64,000 bases of DNA, from positions 62,001 to 126,000 of the forward strand of contig CAJFTU010000049.1 in NCBI GenBank assembly GCA_904420065.1, given 5' to 3'. The notes beneath the pieces were generated by a model that did no database searches, was not told the origin of the DNA, and saw only the letters and a program-made list of their open reading frames with translations. Positions within the stretch are counted from its first letter, which is position 1. Each line of letters starts with the position of its first letter. Source of the DNA: an uncultured Emergencia sp. (GTDB lineage Bacteria > Bacillota > Clostridia > Peptostreptococcales > Anaerovoracaceae). The translations under genes and the position numbers were made by a program. Below are positions 36,023 through 44,424 of the stretch, in pieces.

Positions 36023-36034
36023 TTTCAGAGAAAT

Positions 36035-36087
36035 AAAAGAGGATTCCGATAGGCCGCCGCTATGGCTGCAGAGCGGAATCCTCTTTT
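36035..36087. terminator. Bidirectional terminator
   Basis: AAAAGAGGATTCCG (36035-36048) pairs with 36074-36087, between convergent genes. Confidence 0.88.
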
Positions 36088-36090
36088 GGT

Positions 36091-37635
36091 TTAGGCATTT
36101 CTCTTTATGACAAGACTTTTTCCCGTCATTTCGTCCGGTACAGGGAGACCCATCAGTTCCAGCATGGTCGGCGCGATATCAGCTAGTTTGCCGCCGGAAG
36201 CAAGCCGGACGGGATTCTCTGCAATGTGAACGAGGGGAACCGGATTGAGGGAATGGGCGGTTACCACGTTTCCCTGGTCGTCGATCATGCAGTCGGCGTT
36301 CCCGTGATCGGCGGTCAGCAGGATCTGCCCTCCTTTGGAGAGGATGGCGCTGACAATTCTGGGCACGCAGTCGTTGAGCGTTTCAATCGCTTTGACAGCC
36401 GCGGCCATGACGCCGGTGTGGCCTACCATGTCCGCGTTGGCGAAGTTCAGGATGATGCAGTCATAGCGATCGGCTTCGATCTGCTCCAGGACTCGCTCCG
36501 TCACGGTGTAAGCGCTCATTTCCGGCTGAAGATCGTAGGTGGCCACCTTAGGAGAAGGAACCAGTATCCGATCTTCGCCGGGACGGGGAGCTTCCACGCC
36601 GCCGTTAAAGAAAAAGGTGACATGGGCATACTTTTCCGTTTCCGCAATCCGAAGCTGCGTGAGTCCGAGGGAGGAGATGTAGTCGCCCAACGTGTTTTCC
36701 AGTTTCTGCGGCGGAAAAGCCACTTCCACGTTGGGCATGGAAGCGTCGTACTGGGTCATGCAGATGTATTTAATGTTTTCCAGTCTCTTTTTCCGTTTAA
36801 ATCCGTCGAATTCATCGTCGGTGAAGGCCCTGGTGATTTCCCGGGCCCTGTCCGGCCTGAAATTGAACATAATCATAGCGTCGCCGCTGCAGACCTGTCC
36901 CTGCGCGGCAGTTACAACGGCAGGGGTGACAAATTCGTCGTTTTCCTCTCTTTCTTCATAGGCCAGTTTTATGGCTTCTGCAGCAGACGAGGCTTCGATA
37001 CCCTGACCCAGAGTCATTGCATCGTAAGCCTTTTCAATGCGGTCGAACCGCTTGTCTCTGTCCATTGCGTAATATCTTCCGGAGACGGTAGCGATCTGAC
37101 CGACGCCGAGCCGATCGATCTCCCTTTGCAGCTGTTCGACGTATGTGAGCGCGCAGCGGGGAGGAACATCTCTTCCGTCGAGGAAACAGTGGATATAGAC
37201 CTTTGACAGTCCCCGGTCTTTTGCCAGCTTCAGGAGGGCGAAGAGGTGGCTGATGTGACTGTGAACACCGCCGTCGGAAAGCAATCCCAGCAGATGGAGG
37301 GCCGAATCGTTCTTCTTTACGTGATCTATGGCTCGGTTCAGAGCCTGATTTTCAAAAAAGCTGTCGTCTTCTATGGATTTAGTGATTCTGGTCAGTTCCT
37401 GATAGACGATTCTCCCGGCGCCGATATTGAGATGTCCGACTTCCGAGTTGCCCATCTGCCCATCCGGCAGGCCGACGGCCGCTCCGCAGGCAGCGAGACT
37501 CGTTCCGGGATATTGGGCAAAAATTTTGTCCAGATCCGGCTTCTCCGCCTGAGCGATGGCATTGCCCTCTTGGCGGCTGCTCAGCCCGAAGCCGTCGAGA
37601 ATCATCAGCATGGTCGGTTTTTTTGTTGTGGTCAT
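36091..37635 (-). CDS. gpmI: 2,3-bisphosphoglycerate-independent phosphoglycerate mutase
   Basis: 514 residues. Interconverts 3- and 2-phosphoglycerate using two Mn ions. The alkaline-phosphatase-like core shows MLMILDGFG, the phosphoserine motif MGNSEVGHLNIG, NFRPDRAREI and the C-terminal metal site ILTADHGNAD with GHTG. CGGAGGGAAG precedes the start. Single-gene unit with its own extended -10 promoter that overlaps the divergent addA promoter. Confidence 0.96.
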   Translation of the reverse strand: MTTTKKPTMLMILDGFGLSSRQEGNAIAQAEKPDLDKIFAQYPGTSLAACGAAVGLPDGQMGNSEVGHLNIGAGRIVYQELTRITKSIEDDSFFENQALNRAIDHVKKNDSALHLLGLLSDGGVHSHISHLFALLKLAKDRGLSKVYIHCFLDGRDVPPRCALTYVEQLQREIDRLGVGQIATVSGRYYAMDRDKRFDRIEKAYDAMTLGQGIEASSAAEAIKLAYEEREENDEFVTPAVVTAAQGQVCSGDAMIMFNFRPDRAREITRAFTDDEFDGFKRKKRLENIKYICMTQYDASMPNVEVAFPPQKLENTLGDYISSLGLTQLRIAETEKYAHVTFFFNGGVEAPRPGEDRILVPSPKVATYDLQPEMSAYTVTERVLEQIEADRYDCIILNFANADMVGHTGVMAAAVKAIETLNDCVPRIVSAILSKGGQILLTADHGNADCMIDDQGNVVTAHSLNPVPLVHIAENPVRLASGGKLADIAPTMLELMGLPVPDEMTGKSLVIKRNA

Positions 37636-37664
37636 AAAGTCTTCCCTCCGTTTCGCATTTTATC

Positions 37665-37694
37665 TTTTCATTATAGCAAAAATTTTGATATAAT
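37665..37694 (+). promoter_or_regulatory. Promoter of addA, overlapping that of gpmI
   Basis: Extended -10 TGA-TATAAT (37686-37694) with TTTTCA at 37665-37670, 18 bases apart. It shares DNA with the gpmI promoter on the other strand, so both cannot be occupied at once. Confidence 0.55.
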
Positions 37695-37697
37695 CAA
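37670..37697 (-). promoter_or_regulatory. Promoter of gpmI
   Basis: Minus strand TTGATT (37697-37692), 16 bases, TATAAT (37675-37670) with TGC ahead of the -10. Confidence 0.75.
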
Positions 37698-37842
37698 TAG
37701 AAGCGGGCGCATACCCGGAATCTGTCAGAGTCGGTTTGCGCCGATAAATTCTTAAGCAGACGAATTCCGGATTGGAAGCCGGCAGCGGACTAATCGGACC
37801 GGGACGGACAGAAGTTGAAAATACAGTGTAAAGGAGAGAGCA

Positions 37843-40800
37843 TTGCAGAAAGTAAAGTGGACGGAGCAGCAGCAGAGAGCCATAGACGAAAGGGGAAGAA
37901 ATATTCTGGTTGCTGCGGCGGCAGGATCGGGGAAAACCGCGGTTCTCGTTGAACGGATAAAGAAGTTGATTCTTGAAGAAAACGTGCCCATCGACAGGAT
38001 GCTGGTGGTGACGTTTACCAATGCTGCTGCTGCGGAGATGAAAGAAAAGATACGTCAGGCCCTCTATCGGGAAATCGAAAGGGAACCCAGCCACGCCAGG
38101 GAGATGCGCAGACAGCTGGATCTCCTTCCGGGCGCCAGCATCAGTACCTTTCACGCTTTTGCCCTCGAGGCAATAAGAAAATTCTTTTATACTGCGGAAA
38201 TCGAGCCGGGATTTTCTATCTGCGATGACGCGCAGAGGACGATTTTAAAAGAGGAAGCCCTCGATGAACTGCTGGAACAGTGGTTTGCGGAAGGCGAGGA
38301 GGAGTTCTACGATTTTCTCAATTGGTACAGCGGCGACAGGAATATGAACAAGATCAGAGAGATCGTCGATACCTCTTACAACATGCTTCAGTCTCTGCCT
38401 TATCCCTGGCAGTGGCTGGATCAGAGGATAGAAGAGCTTTCCTATAGCCCGGAGGAATTCAGGAACAGTCGGGCTATGGAGTATGCCTGGAATTTTATCA
38501 GAGAATCTTTAAGTGAAGCCTGCAGGTATGAAAAGGCAGCGATGGAGGAATTGTCTCACGTCGGTTTGGAACGGCTGACCGACAAGATCGCTGAAGAGGA
38601 GTATCCTCAATACGAAGCGATGAATCAGGCTGCCGACAGCAGAAAAATGGAGCGGCTTGGAGAACTTGTACGGGGTTTTTCTTCTGTGCGCCTGACTGCA
38701 AAAAAAGAAGAGAAGGAAGCCTACGCGCAGATAAAAGATCTGGCGGCCGCCTGTAGAAAGAAGGCGTCGGCGCTGGTAAACGATGTGAAGAACTTGCTTT
38801 TTTTACAGGACTTCGACGAGCAGATCGGTGAAATGAATCAGACGGCGCCGAAAGCTCGTATGCTTCAAAAGCTGCTTCTCGATTTTGATAGGATTTTCCG
38901 GGAAAGAAAAACGGAGAAAAAACTGATTGACTTCAACGACATCGAGCACCTCTGTCTTGACGTACTGGAAAACGAGGATGCCGCTTCGTACTATCGGGAA
39001 AAGTTTGCGTATATCTTTATCGACGAGTATCAGGATACCAATATATTGCAGGAAGAGATCGTATCCAGAATCAGGAAGGAAAACAATCTCTTCATGGTCG
39101 GAGACGTTAAACAGAGCATATATAAATTTCGTCTGGCGGAACCAGAGCTGTTTAAAGAAAAGTACCGGCTTTACAGCAGCGAAAGCGATGTATCGGCAAA
39201 GATCGATCTGAACCGGAATTTTCGAAGCAAGTCGGTTCTTCTGCACGAGATCAATCGGGTTTTCCGCGGTCTGATGGAGGACTATGACGAAGATGCCATG
39301 CTGTATCCGGGAGTGGATTACGACGGTCCCTGCCAGTATCCACCAAAGCTGAGAGTTGTGGATACATCCGGCATCGATGAGGCTGATGAAGAGTTGAGCG
39401 CACTGAAGAATACCGAGATTGAAGCCCTCGAGACTGTTCAGATCATTCAGCAGCTTTTAGGAAAGCCTTATTACGATCACAAAAACGGCGCGGAAAGACG
39501 GATTCGTCCGAGAGATATCGTAATCCTGATGCGCGGCGTGAGGAATTACGCCGAAGTGTTTTATCAGATATTGAAAGCGAAAGGAATCGACAGTTTTGTC
39601 GACGACAGCGAAGGCTATTTTGATACGATAGAGATCAATGTATTCATGAATTTACTATCGGTAATAGACAATAAGATGCAGGATGTGCCTCTGATCAGCG
39701 TGCTGCATTCGGAGATTTTTCGCTTTTCGGCGGAAGAGCTGGGGCAGATCAGAAGCCTCTGCCGAACGGGTCCTTACTGGGAAGCCTTTTCCTCTGCCAC
39801 AGAGGAAGAAGGTCCTCTTGGCGAGAAGTGCAGAAAGGCGGCAGACTGTCTGCATCGGTGGAAAGCGGCAGCGGTCAGTCTGCCATTGGGCAGATTTATC
39901 TGGAGTTTGCTTCTGGAAACCGGTTATTACATTGAAGCCGGCGCCATGCCCGGCGGAAACCAGAGGCAGGCGAATCTGCGGGCACTGATCGACAAAGCGG
40001 AGAGCTTTGCCAGGAGAGGACAGCCTTCTCTGTACAGCTTTGTCCGCTATATCGAAGCAGTGAAGATGCGAAAAGTTCCCGTAGGACAGGTAAAGCTGAT
40101 CGGTGAAAATGACGATCTGGTCAGGATCATGACGATTCACAAAAGTAAGGGACTGGAATTTCCCGTCGTCATCGTCGCAGGTCTGGGAAGAAGGCTGAAT
40201 TACACCAGGATCGGCAGCGGTATCGTTCTTCACAAAGATATCGGCATTGGAATGACTTTCGTGGATTTTGCAGGGCACTGGTACAGGCAGACTCTCCTTC
40301 AGAGATTGATTCAGAAACAGATTCATCGGGAGGAGGTGCAGGAGGAGATCCGTATCCTCTATGTAGCGATGACCAGGGCGAAAGATATCCTTTACCTGAC
40401 TGGAACGGTAAAGGATGGCGCAAAATATGAAGACAGCAGGCAGATCGGCATGGGCGGGGAATCTCGTTACCTGGATATGCTGACGGAGATCAGGGATTTT
40501 CGGTTAATCGATCCCAACGTGCTCTCTCCTTCGACGGAACAGAAGGAGAGAACCGCGAAAAACCTTGTCAGAGAGGACATTTACGACGGGCCGCTCTCTC
40601 CATGCGATGCGGAAGATATTTATCGGAGACTGGATTTTGCCTATCCTTTTGAAGAGGAGAGGAGAAGGAAATCCAAATATTCCGTTACGGAGCTCAGTCG
40701 GCTTGGAGCGGACAGGCCGGTTCCGGAACGGAAGTTGGATCTCTCCGTGCCCCGTTTCCGCCAGGGAAAGAAAACGCTGACGGCGGCAGAAAAAGGAACC

Positions 40801-41295
40801 GTCAGTCACGGCATAATGGAGCGGATTGATTTTGTCCGGGCTGCATCAGAGGGCGGAACTTATGTGCGTCAGGCAGTTCGACAGATGGTTGACCGCGGAA
40901 TATTTACGGAAGAGGAAGCAGAAAACGCGGATCTTTCCCAGATCGTTTCCTTTTTCTCTTCTCCGATCGGAAAGCGCTGTGCGGAAAGCGCAGCGGAAGG
41001 GCGACTTGTGCGGGAAAGGGCTTTTGCTCTTCGGATGGAGGTTCAAGGCGGACAGGCGATCGTCCAGGGGATTATCGACTGCTATTTTGAAGAGGAAGAC
41101 GGTCTTGTGCTGTTGGACTACAAGACCAACTGGATCGACGGGACAAAACCCTTTGCCGAGGAAGAGAAAAGGCTGAGAGAGACCTACCAGGGTCAAATCG
41201 ATATTTACCGGAGAGCGCTCAGCGCTTCGGCGAAGAAACCGGTTAAAGAAGCGTGGTTGTGTCTGCTCAGCGCCGGCCGACAGATTGAAATGTAG
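37843..41295 (+). CDS. addA: ATP-dependent helicase/nuclease subunit A
   Basis: 1150 residues, somewhat shorter than B. subtilis AddA (about 1230). UvrD-like helicase motifs: Walker A AAAAGSGKTAVLVERI, FIDEYQDTN, VGDVKQSIYKFR, TIHKSKGLEFPVV and YVAMTRAKD; the C-terminal nuclease shows GIIDCYFEEEDGLVLLDYKTN, so the nuclease site looks intact. Start is TTG 37843 behind AAAGGAGAG. AddA normally works with AddB in double-strand break repair, but no addB lies next to it or elsewhere in the window. Confidence 0.93.
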   Translation: MQKVKWTEQQQRAIDERGRNILVAAAAGSGKTAVLVERIKKLILEENVPIDRMLVVTFTNAAAAEMKEKIRQALYREIEREPSHAREMRRQLDLLPGASISTFHAFALEAIRKFFYTAEIEPGFSICDDAQRTILKEEALDELLEQWFAEGEEEFYDFLNWYSGDRNMNKIREIVDTSYNMLQSLPYPWQWLDQRIEELSYSPEEFRNSRAMEYAWNFIRESLSEACRYEKAAMEELSHVGLERLTDKIAEEEYPQYEAMNQAADSRKMERLGELVRGFSSVRLTAKKEEKEAYAQIKDLAAACRKKASALVNDVKNLLFLQDFDEQIGEMNQTAPKARMLQKLLLDFDRIFRERKTEKKLIDFNDIEHLCLDVLENEDAASYYREKFAYIFIDEYQDTNILQEEIVSRIRKENNLFMVGDVKQSIYKFRLAEPELFKEKYRLYSSESDVSAKIDLNRNFRSKSVLLHEINRVFRGLMEDYDEDAMLYPGVDYDGPCQYPPKLRVVDTSGIDEADEELSALKNTEIEALETVQIIQQLLGKPYYDHKNGAERRIRPRDIVILMRGVRNYAEVFYQILKAKGIDSFVDDSEGYFDTIEINVFMNLLSVIDNKMQDVPLISVLHSEIFRFSAEELGQIRSLCRTGPYWEAFSSATEEEGPLGEKCRKAADCLHRWKAAAVSLPLGRFIWSLLLETGYYIEAGAMPGGNQRQANLRALIDKAESFARRGQPSLYSFVRYIEAVKMRKVPVGQVKLIGENDDLVRIMTIHKSKGLEFPVVIVAGLGRRLNYTRIGSGIVLHKDIGIGMTFVDFAGHWYRQTLLQRLIQKQIHREEVQEEIRILYVAMTRAKDILYLTGTVKDGAKYEDSRQIGMGGESRYLDMLTEIRDFRLIDPNVLSPSTEQKERTAKNLVREDIYDGPLSPCDAEDIYRRLDFAYPFEEERRRKSKYSVTELSRLGADRPVPERKLDLSVPRFRQGKKTLTAAEKGTVSHGIMERIDFVRAASEGGTYVRQAVRQMVDRGIFTEEEAENADLSQIVSFFSSPIGKRCAESAAEGRLVRERAFALRMEVQGGQAIVQGIIDCYFEEEDGLVLLDYKTNWIDGTKPFAEEEKRLRETYQGQIDIYRRALSASAKKPVKEAWLCLLSAGRQIEM

Positions 41296-41323
41296 TTTTT
41301 ACGGAAGGGAATGGTGAAGTGAG

Positions 41324-42169
41324 TTGAAGAGAGGATTGGTTATAGAAGGCGGAGGCATGCGGGGAATTTTTGCAGCCGGAGTGCTGGATTTCTTTTTGGA
41401 CAGCGGCATTCGGTTTGACAATGTGATCGGTGTTTCGGCAGGAGCGTGTCACGGCTGCAGCTTTGTCTGCGGTCAGAAAGGGCGCGCATACGCTACGGCT
41501 ACGGATTATCTGGACAGAAAGGAATACTGCAGCCTTCAGAGTCTGCGAAAAACCGGCGATCTGTTCGGCGCCGAGTTTATCTATCATACGATTCCCGAGC
41601 AGCTTTATCCCATAGATAATGAAGCTTACAAAAGGAGCGGAATCACATTTCAGGCTGCGGTTACCAACTGCAGAACGGGAAAAGCCGAGTATCCGGTTAT
41701 AGAGGATATGTTTGATGACGTAGAGTACATCCGGGCGTCCAGCTCTCTGCCGTTTTTGGCCAACATGGTGGAAATCGGCGGACAGCTGTATATGGACGGC
41801 GGAATTTCCGATTCTATTCCGGTGGCACAGGCGCTGAAACAGGGAAACGAGAAAGTGGTGGCCGTCCTGACCAGGCCAAGGGATTATCGAAAGAAGAGCA
41901 GCCGTACGGCGTCTCTGACAAAGCTGAAATACGGAAAATATCCGAATCTGGTCGGAGCGCTGAAACAGCGCGCTAAAAAATATAATGAGACGTTGGAACG
42001 AATCGCAGAGGAAGAAAAAGCGGGGCGGGTGTTTGTAGTGGCCCCTATGGGGCCTTTGAACATCGGGAGAACAGAAAAGGATCCCGTGAAGCTGAGGAAG
42101 GGCTATCAGGAAGGATACTACGTAGCGGAAGGACTCCGCAAAGCATTGAAAGAGTTTCTCGGAGAATAG
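41324..42169 (+). CDS. Patatin-like phospholipase family protein
   Basis: 281 residues. Ser-Asp dyad hydrolase: oxyanion loop EGGGMRGIFAAGVLD, nucleophile elbow GVSAGACHG with the Ser, and YMDGGISDSIP with the Asp. Close to the YjjU/RssA-type bacterial patatins, which act on lipid acyl chains. Start taken at TTG 41324 after GGTGAAG; weak ribosome site. Follows addA after 28 bases, perhaps by readthrough. Confidence 0.85.
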   Translation: MKRGLVIEGGGMRGIFAAGVLDFFLDSGIRFDNVIGVSAGACHGCSFVCGQKGRAYATATDYLDRKEYCSLQSLRKTGDLFGAEFIYHTIPEQLYPIDNEAYKRSGITFQAAVTNCRTGKAEYPVIEDMFDDVEYIRASSSLPFLANMVEIGGQLYMDGGISDSIPVAQALKQGNEKVVAVLTRPRDYRKKSSRTASLTKLKYGKYPNLVGALKQRAKKYNETLERIAEEEKAGRVFVVAPMGPLNIGRTEKDPVKLRKGYQEGYYVAEGLRKALKEFLGE

Positions 42170-42230
42170 CAGGAGTGCAGGCGGTTCATTCTGAGCTCTA
42201 TAGAAGACCCGTTGGGTAGGGTGCGTATAT

Positions 42231-42263
42231 AAAAAGGACTCCTTTTAGTGAGGAGTCCTTTTT
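42231..42263. terminator. Bidirectional terminator
   Basis: AAAAAGGACTCCT (42231-42243) and its complement (42251-42263), loop TTTAGTG, between convergent genes. Confidence 0.92.
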
Positions 42264-42282
42264 GGCGTCTTTATTGTTTATT

Positions 42283-43629
42283 TTATACGATGCCCTGTGC
42301 CATCATAGCTTCTGCGACTTTTTCAAATCCGGCGATGTTAGCTCCGGCAACCAGATCGTAGCCTAAGCCGTATCTCTCGCAGGCATCAGCAGCGTTCTTG
42401 TGGATATTGACCATGATGGTCTCCAGCTGTTCGTAAACCTGTGCCGGTGAGAATACCGTGTGACCTGCGTTCTGTCCCATTTCGATGCAGGAGCAGGCTA
42501 CACCGCCGGCATTGGCAGCCTTGGAAGGTCCAATGACAACGTTGTGCTCTTTCAGGTATTCGATAGCCTCGTTGGTTGTAGGCATGTTGGAACCCTCGCA
42601 CAGATATTTGCATCCGTTTTCTACCATTGTCTTGGCGTCTTCGATGCGGATTTCGTTCTGTGTAGCGCAAGGGATGTAGAGGTCAGCCTTAACTTCCCAA
42701 GGTTTCTTTCCTGGGTAGAAGGTAGCTCCAGGGAATTTCTCTGCATAAGGTGCGCAGATGTTCTTTCCGGACGCTCTCAGCTCAAGGAGGTAATCTTCCT
42801 TTTCACCGGCAGTAACGCCGTCAGGATCGTAGATGTATCCGTCCGGTCCGGAGATCGTAATGACTTTTGCGCCCAGCTGATTCAGCTTCTGCACGGTTCC
42901 CCAGGATACGTTGCCGAATCCGGATACGGCAACAGTCTTGCCTTTCAGTTCTTCTCCGCAGTGTTTCAGCATTTCTCTTGCGAAGAATACGATACCGTAG
43001 CCGGTAGCTTCGGTTCTGCCTGCCAGACCGCCGAACGGCAGACCTTTTCCTGTCAGAACGCCTTCATATCTGTCTGTGATTCTCTTGTACTGACCGAATA
43101 AGTAACCGATTTCTCTGGCGCCTACGCCCAGGTCGCCTGCCGGAACATCGGTGTGCGGTCCGATATGTCTGTAGAGTTCTGTCATGAATGCCTGGCAGAA
43201 TCTCATGATTTCTCCGTCGGATTTGCCGTTAGGATCGAAGTCGGCTCCGCCTTTGCCGCCGCCGATTGGAAGGCCGGTAAGGCTGTTCTTGAAAATCTGT
43301 TCGAATCCGAGGAACTTGATGATTCCAGGATATACGTTCGGTGCGAATCTCAGACCGCCTTTGTAAGGTCCGATAGCGCTGTTGAATTCGTATCTGTAGC
43401 CTCTGTTGACCTGTACTTTACCGTTGTCATCTACCCAGGAAACTCTGAAGCTGATGCCTCTTTCCGGCTCGATGAGTCTTTCAATCAGACCGGCTTCGAT
43501 GTATTCCGGATGAGCTTCCAGAACTGGTTCGATAGAAGTCAGCACTTCTTCAACAGTCTGCAAAAATTCTGGTTCGCCAGGATTTCTCTTTTTAGCAATA
43601 TCGATGTACTGCTGGACTAAATTTGCCAT
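42283..43629 (-). CDS. gdhA: NADP-type glutamate dehydrogenase
   Basis: 448 residues, hexameric class. Converts 2-oxoglutarate and ammonia to glutamate or the reverse. Substrate region PYKGGLRFAPNVYPG, GGGKGGADFDPNGKSD, PAGDLGVGAREIGYLFG and Rossmann motif VSGFGNVSWG. Length and motifs match the clostridial/E. coli GdhA type. GAGGAGATCG precedes the start. It is a single-gene unit with a near-consensus promoter, and may feed the glutamate pool used by the amino-acid enzymes nearby. Confidence 0.96.
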   Translation of the reverse strand: MANLVQQYIDIAKKRNPGEPEFLQTVEEVLTSIEPVLEAHPEYIEAGLIERLIEPERGISFRVSWVDDNGKVQVNRGYRYEFNSAIGPYKGGLRFAPNVYPGIIKFLGFEQIFKNSLTGLPIGGGKGGADFDPNGKSDGEIMRFCQAFMTELYRHIGPHTDVPAGDLGVGAREIGYLFGQYKRITDRYEGVLTGKGLPFGGLAGRTEATGYGIVFFAREMLKHCGEELKGKTVAVSGFGNVSWGTVQKLNQLGAKVITISGPDGYIYDPDGVTAGEKEDYLLELRASGKNICAPYAEKFPGATFYPGKKPWEVKADLYIPCATQNEIRIEDAKTMVENGCKYLCEGSNMPTTNEAIEYLKEHNVVIGPSKAANAGGVACSCIEMGQNAGHTVFSPAQVYEQLETIMVNIHKNAADACERYGLGYDLVAGANIAGFEKVAEAMMAQGIV

Positions 43630-43696
43630 TTCGATCTCCTCTTTTCTCTGTTTCTCTTATTGTTGGATTTGCGTTAAAATTCCGCTTTCCTAATTC

Positions 43697-43725
43697 AATA
43701 TAACACTTTGTGATTTTATAGTCAA
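43697..43725 (-). promoter_or_regulatory. Strong promoter of gdhA
   Basis: Minus strand TTGACT (43725-43720), 17 bases, TATATT (43702-43697), with TGT before the -10. Confidence 0.8.
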
Positions 43726-43761
43726 CCTTTTCTGGAACAATATACTTTACTTTTTTAAAGG

Positions 43762-43804
43762 ACGATATATCGTTGAAATTCCAATGATTTTACAATGTAC
43801 ATTG
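43762..43804. repeat. Two perfect 12-bp palindromes upstream of gdhA
   Basis: ACGATATATCGT (43762-43773) and CAATGTACATTG (43793-43804), 37-80 bases upstream of the gdhA -35. Possible regulator sites; no ligand can be named. Confidence 0.45.
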
Positions 43805-43859
43805 CTAAAGCGGATGAAGGTGATTTGCCGGAGAAGAGGCGTGAGGAAAGGAGAAAAAA

Positions 43860-44057
43860 GTGAAATTATATTCGAAAAAAATAATTTATATTCGATGCAT
43901 GCTCAGCTGCGTCTCCACAAGGGGAAAAGAGAAATCTTTTACAACGACAAAGTGGCATTTGACGTCGATGTCTGCACAGGCAAACGGCGGAATTCTAATC
44001 TTGTATACAGGTGTATTTCAGGAGGTGATGGAAATAATAGGGTTCAAAACTTTATAA
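43860..44057 (+). CDS. Doubtful small ORF in the gdhA-mgtE gap
   Basis: 65 codons from GTG, preceded by GGAAAGGAG at good spacing. The product (MKLYSKKIIYIRCMLSC ...) resembles no family I know, and a second open frame covers 43784-44143. The 43726-44098 stretch is AT-rich and may be non-coding or a decayed gene. Confidence 0.22.
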   Translation: MKLYSKKIIYIRCMLSCVSTRGKEKSFTTTKWHLTSMSAQANGGILILYTGVFQEVMEIIGFKTL

Positions 44058-44098
44058 ATATATGTTGTGAATTATATCTGTGCATAAATATTTGCCTG

Positions 44099-44127
44099 TT
44101 GACACGACAGCTATCGGATGATATTTT
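44099..44127 (+). promoter_or_regulatory. Upstream promoter of mgtE
   Basis: TTGACA (44099-44104), 17 bases, TATTTT (44122-44127). Confidence 0.6.
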
Positions 44128-44203
44128 ATATTGCCGCTTGTAAGTCTGAAACAGGGAGGAAGGCGCAGTCTGCAGTCTCTTATGTGCTAAGGTAACAAAA
44201 GGG

Positions 44204-44233
44204 TTGTCACACACGGCATTTTCGGGGTATAAT
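44204..44233 (+). promoter_or_regulatory. Main promoter of mgtE
   Basis: TTGTCA (44204-44209), 18 bases, TATAAT (44228-44233). Start near 44240 gives a leader of about 185 bases. Confidence 0.75.
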
Positions 44234-44270
44234 TAATTGTTCAGGCAATTATGTGAGAGGATGTGAAGAA

Positions 44271-44351
44271 ATGGATAATGGGCCTGCTTCTATACGAAGT
44301 AAGAACAGAATAAGAAGCAACACGTTATCCCTGTCTCTTTTTGGAAGATAA
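44271..44351 (+). CDS. 26-codon leader ORF upstream of mgtE
   Basis: Opens at ATG 44271 with GAGAGGATG upstream and closes at TAA 44349-44351. The peptide starts MDNGPASIRSKNRIRS and ends SLSLFGR; it is basic and has no hydrophobic helix. It ends 15 bases before the left arm of the hairpin that precedes mgtE, the geometry of a regulatory leader peptide. Evidence is the ribosome site and position only. Confidence 0.5.
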   Translation: MDNGPASIRSKNRIRSNTLSLSLFGR

Positions 44352-44366
44352 AAGCTGTTTGTCGGC

Positions 44367-44424
44367 TTCCTGGTATTTTCCAAAGAGGGGACGGGGAAAT
44401 ACCAGGAAAGCGAGGTAAATACCA
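44367..44424 (+). promoter_or_regulatory. Alternative hairpins ahead of the mgtE start
   Basis: TTCCTGGTATTT (44367-44378) pairs over 12 bases with 44397-44408. The same TGGTATTT (44371-44378) can instead pair with a second AAATACCA at 44417-44424, which lies directly before the mgtE ATG. The first fold leaves the ribosome site (GCGAGG, 44410-44415) free; the second would mask it. No M-box riboswitch consensus is present. Confidence 0.6.

Noticed and set aside
43784..44143. 119-codon ORF in the gdhA-mgtE gap
   Set aside because: Starts without a ribosome site, overlaps the upstream mgtE promoter and resembles no protein; the shorter GTG frame is kept only as doubtful.
44240..44424. M-box (ykoK) magnesium riboswitch ahead of mgtE
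   Set aside because: The conserved GUUAGGUGAGGCUCC-type core was looked for and not found; the structure present is different.
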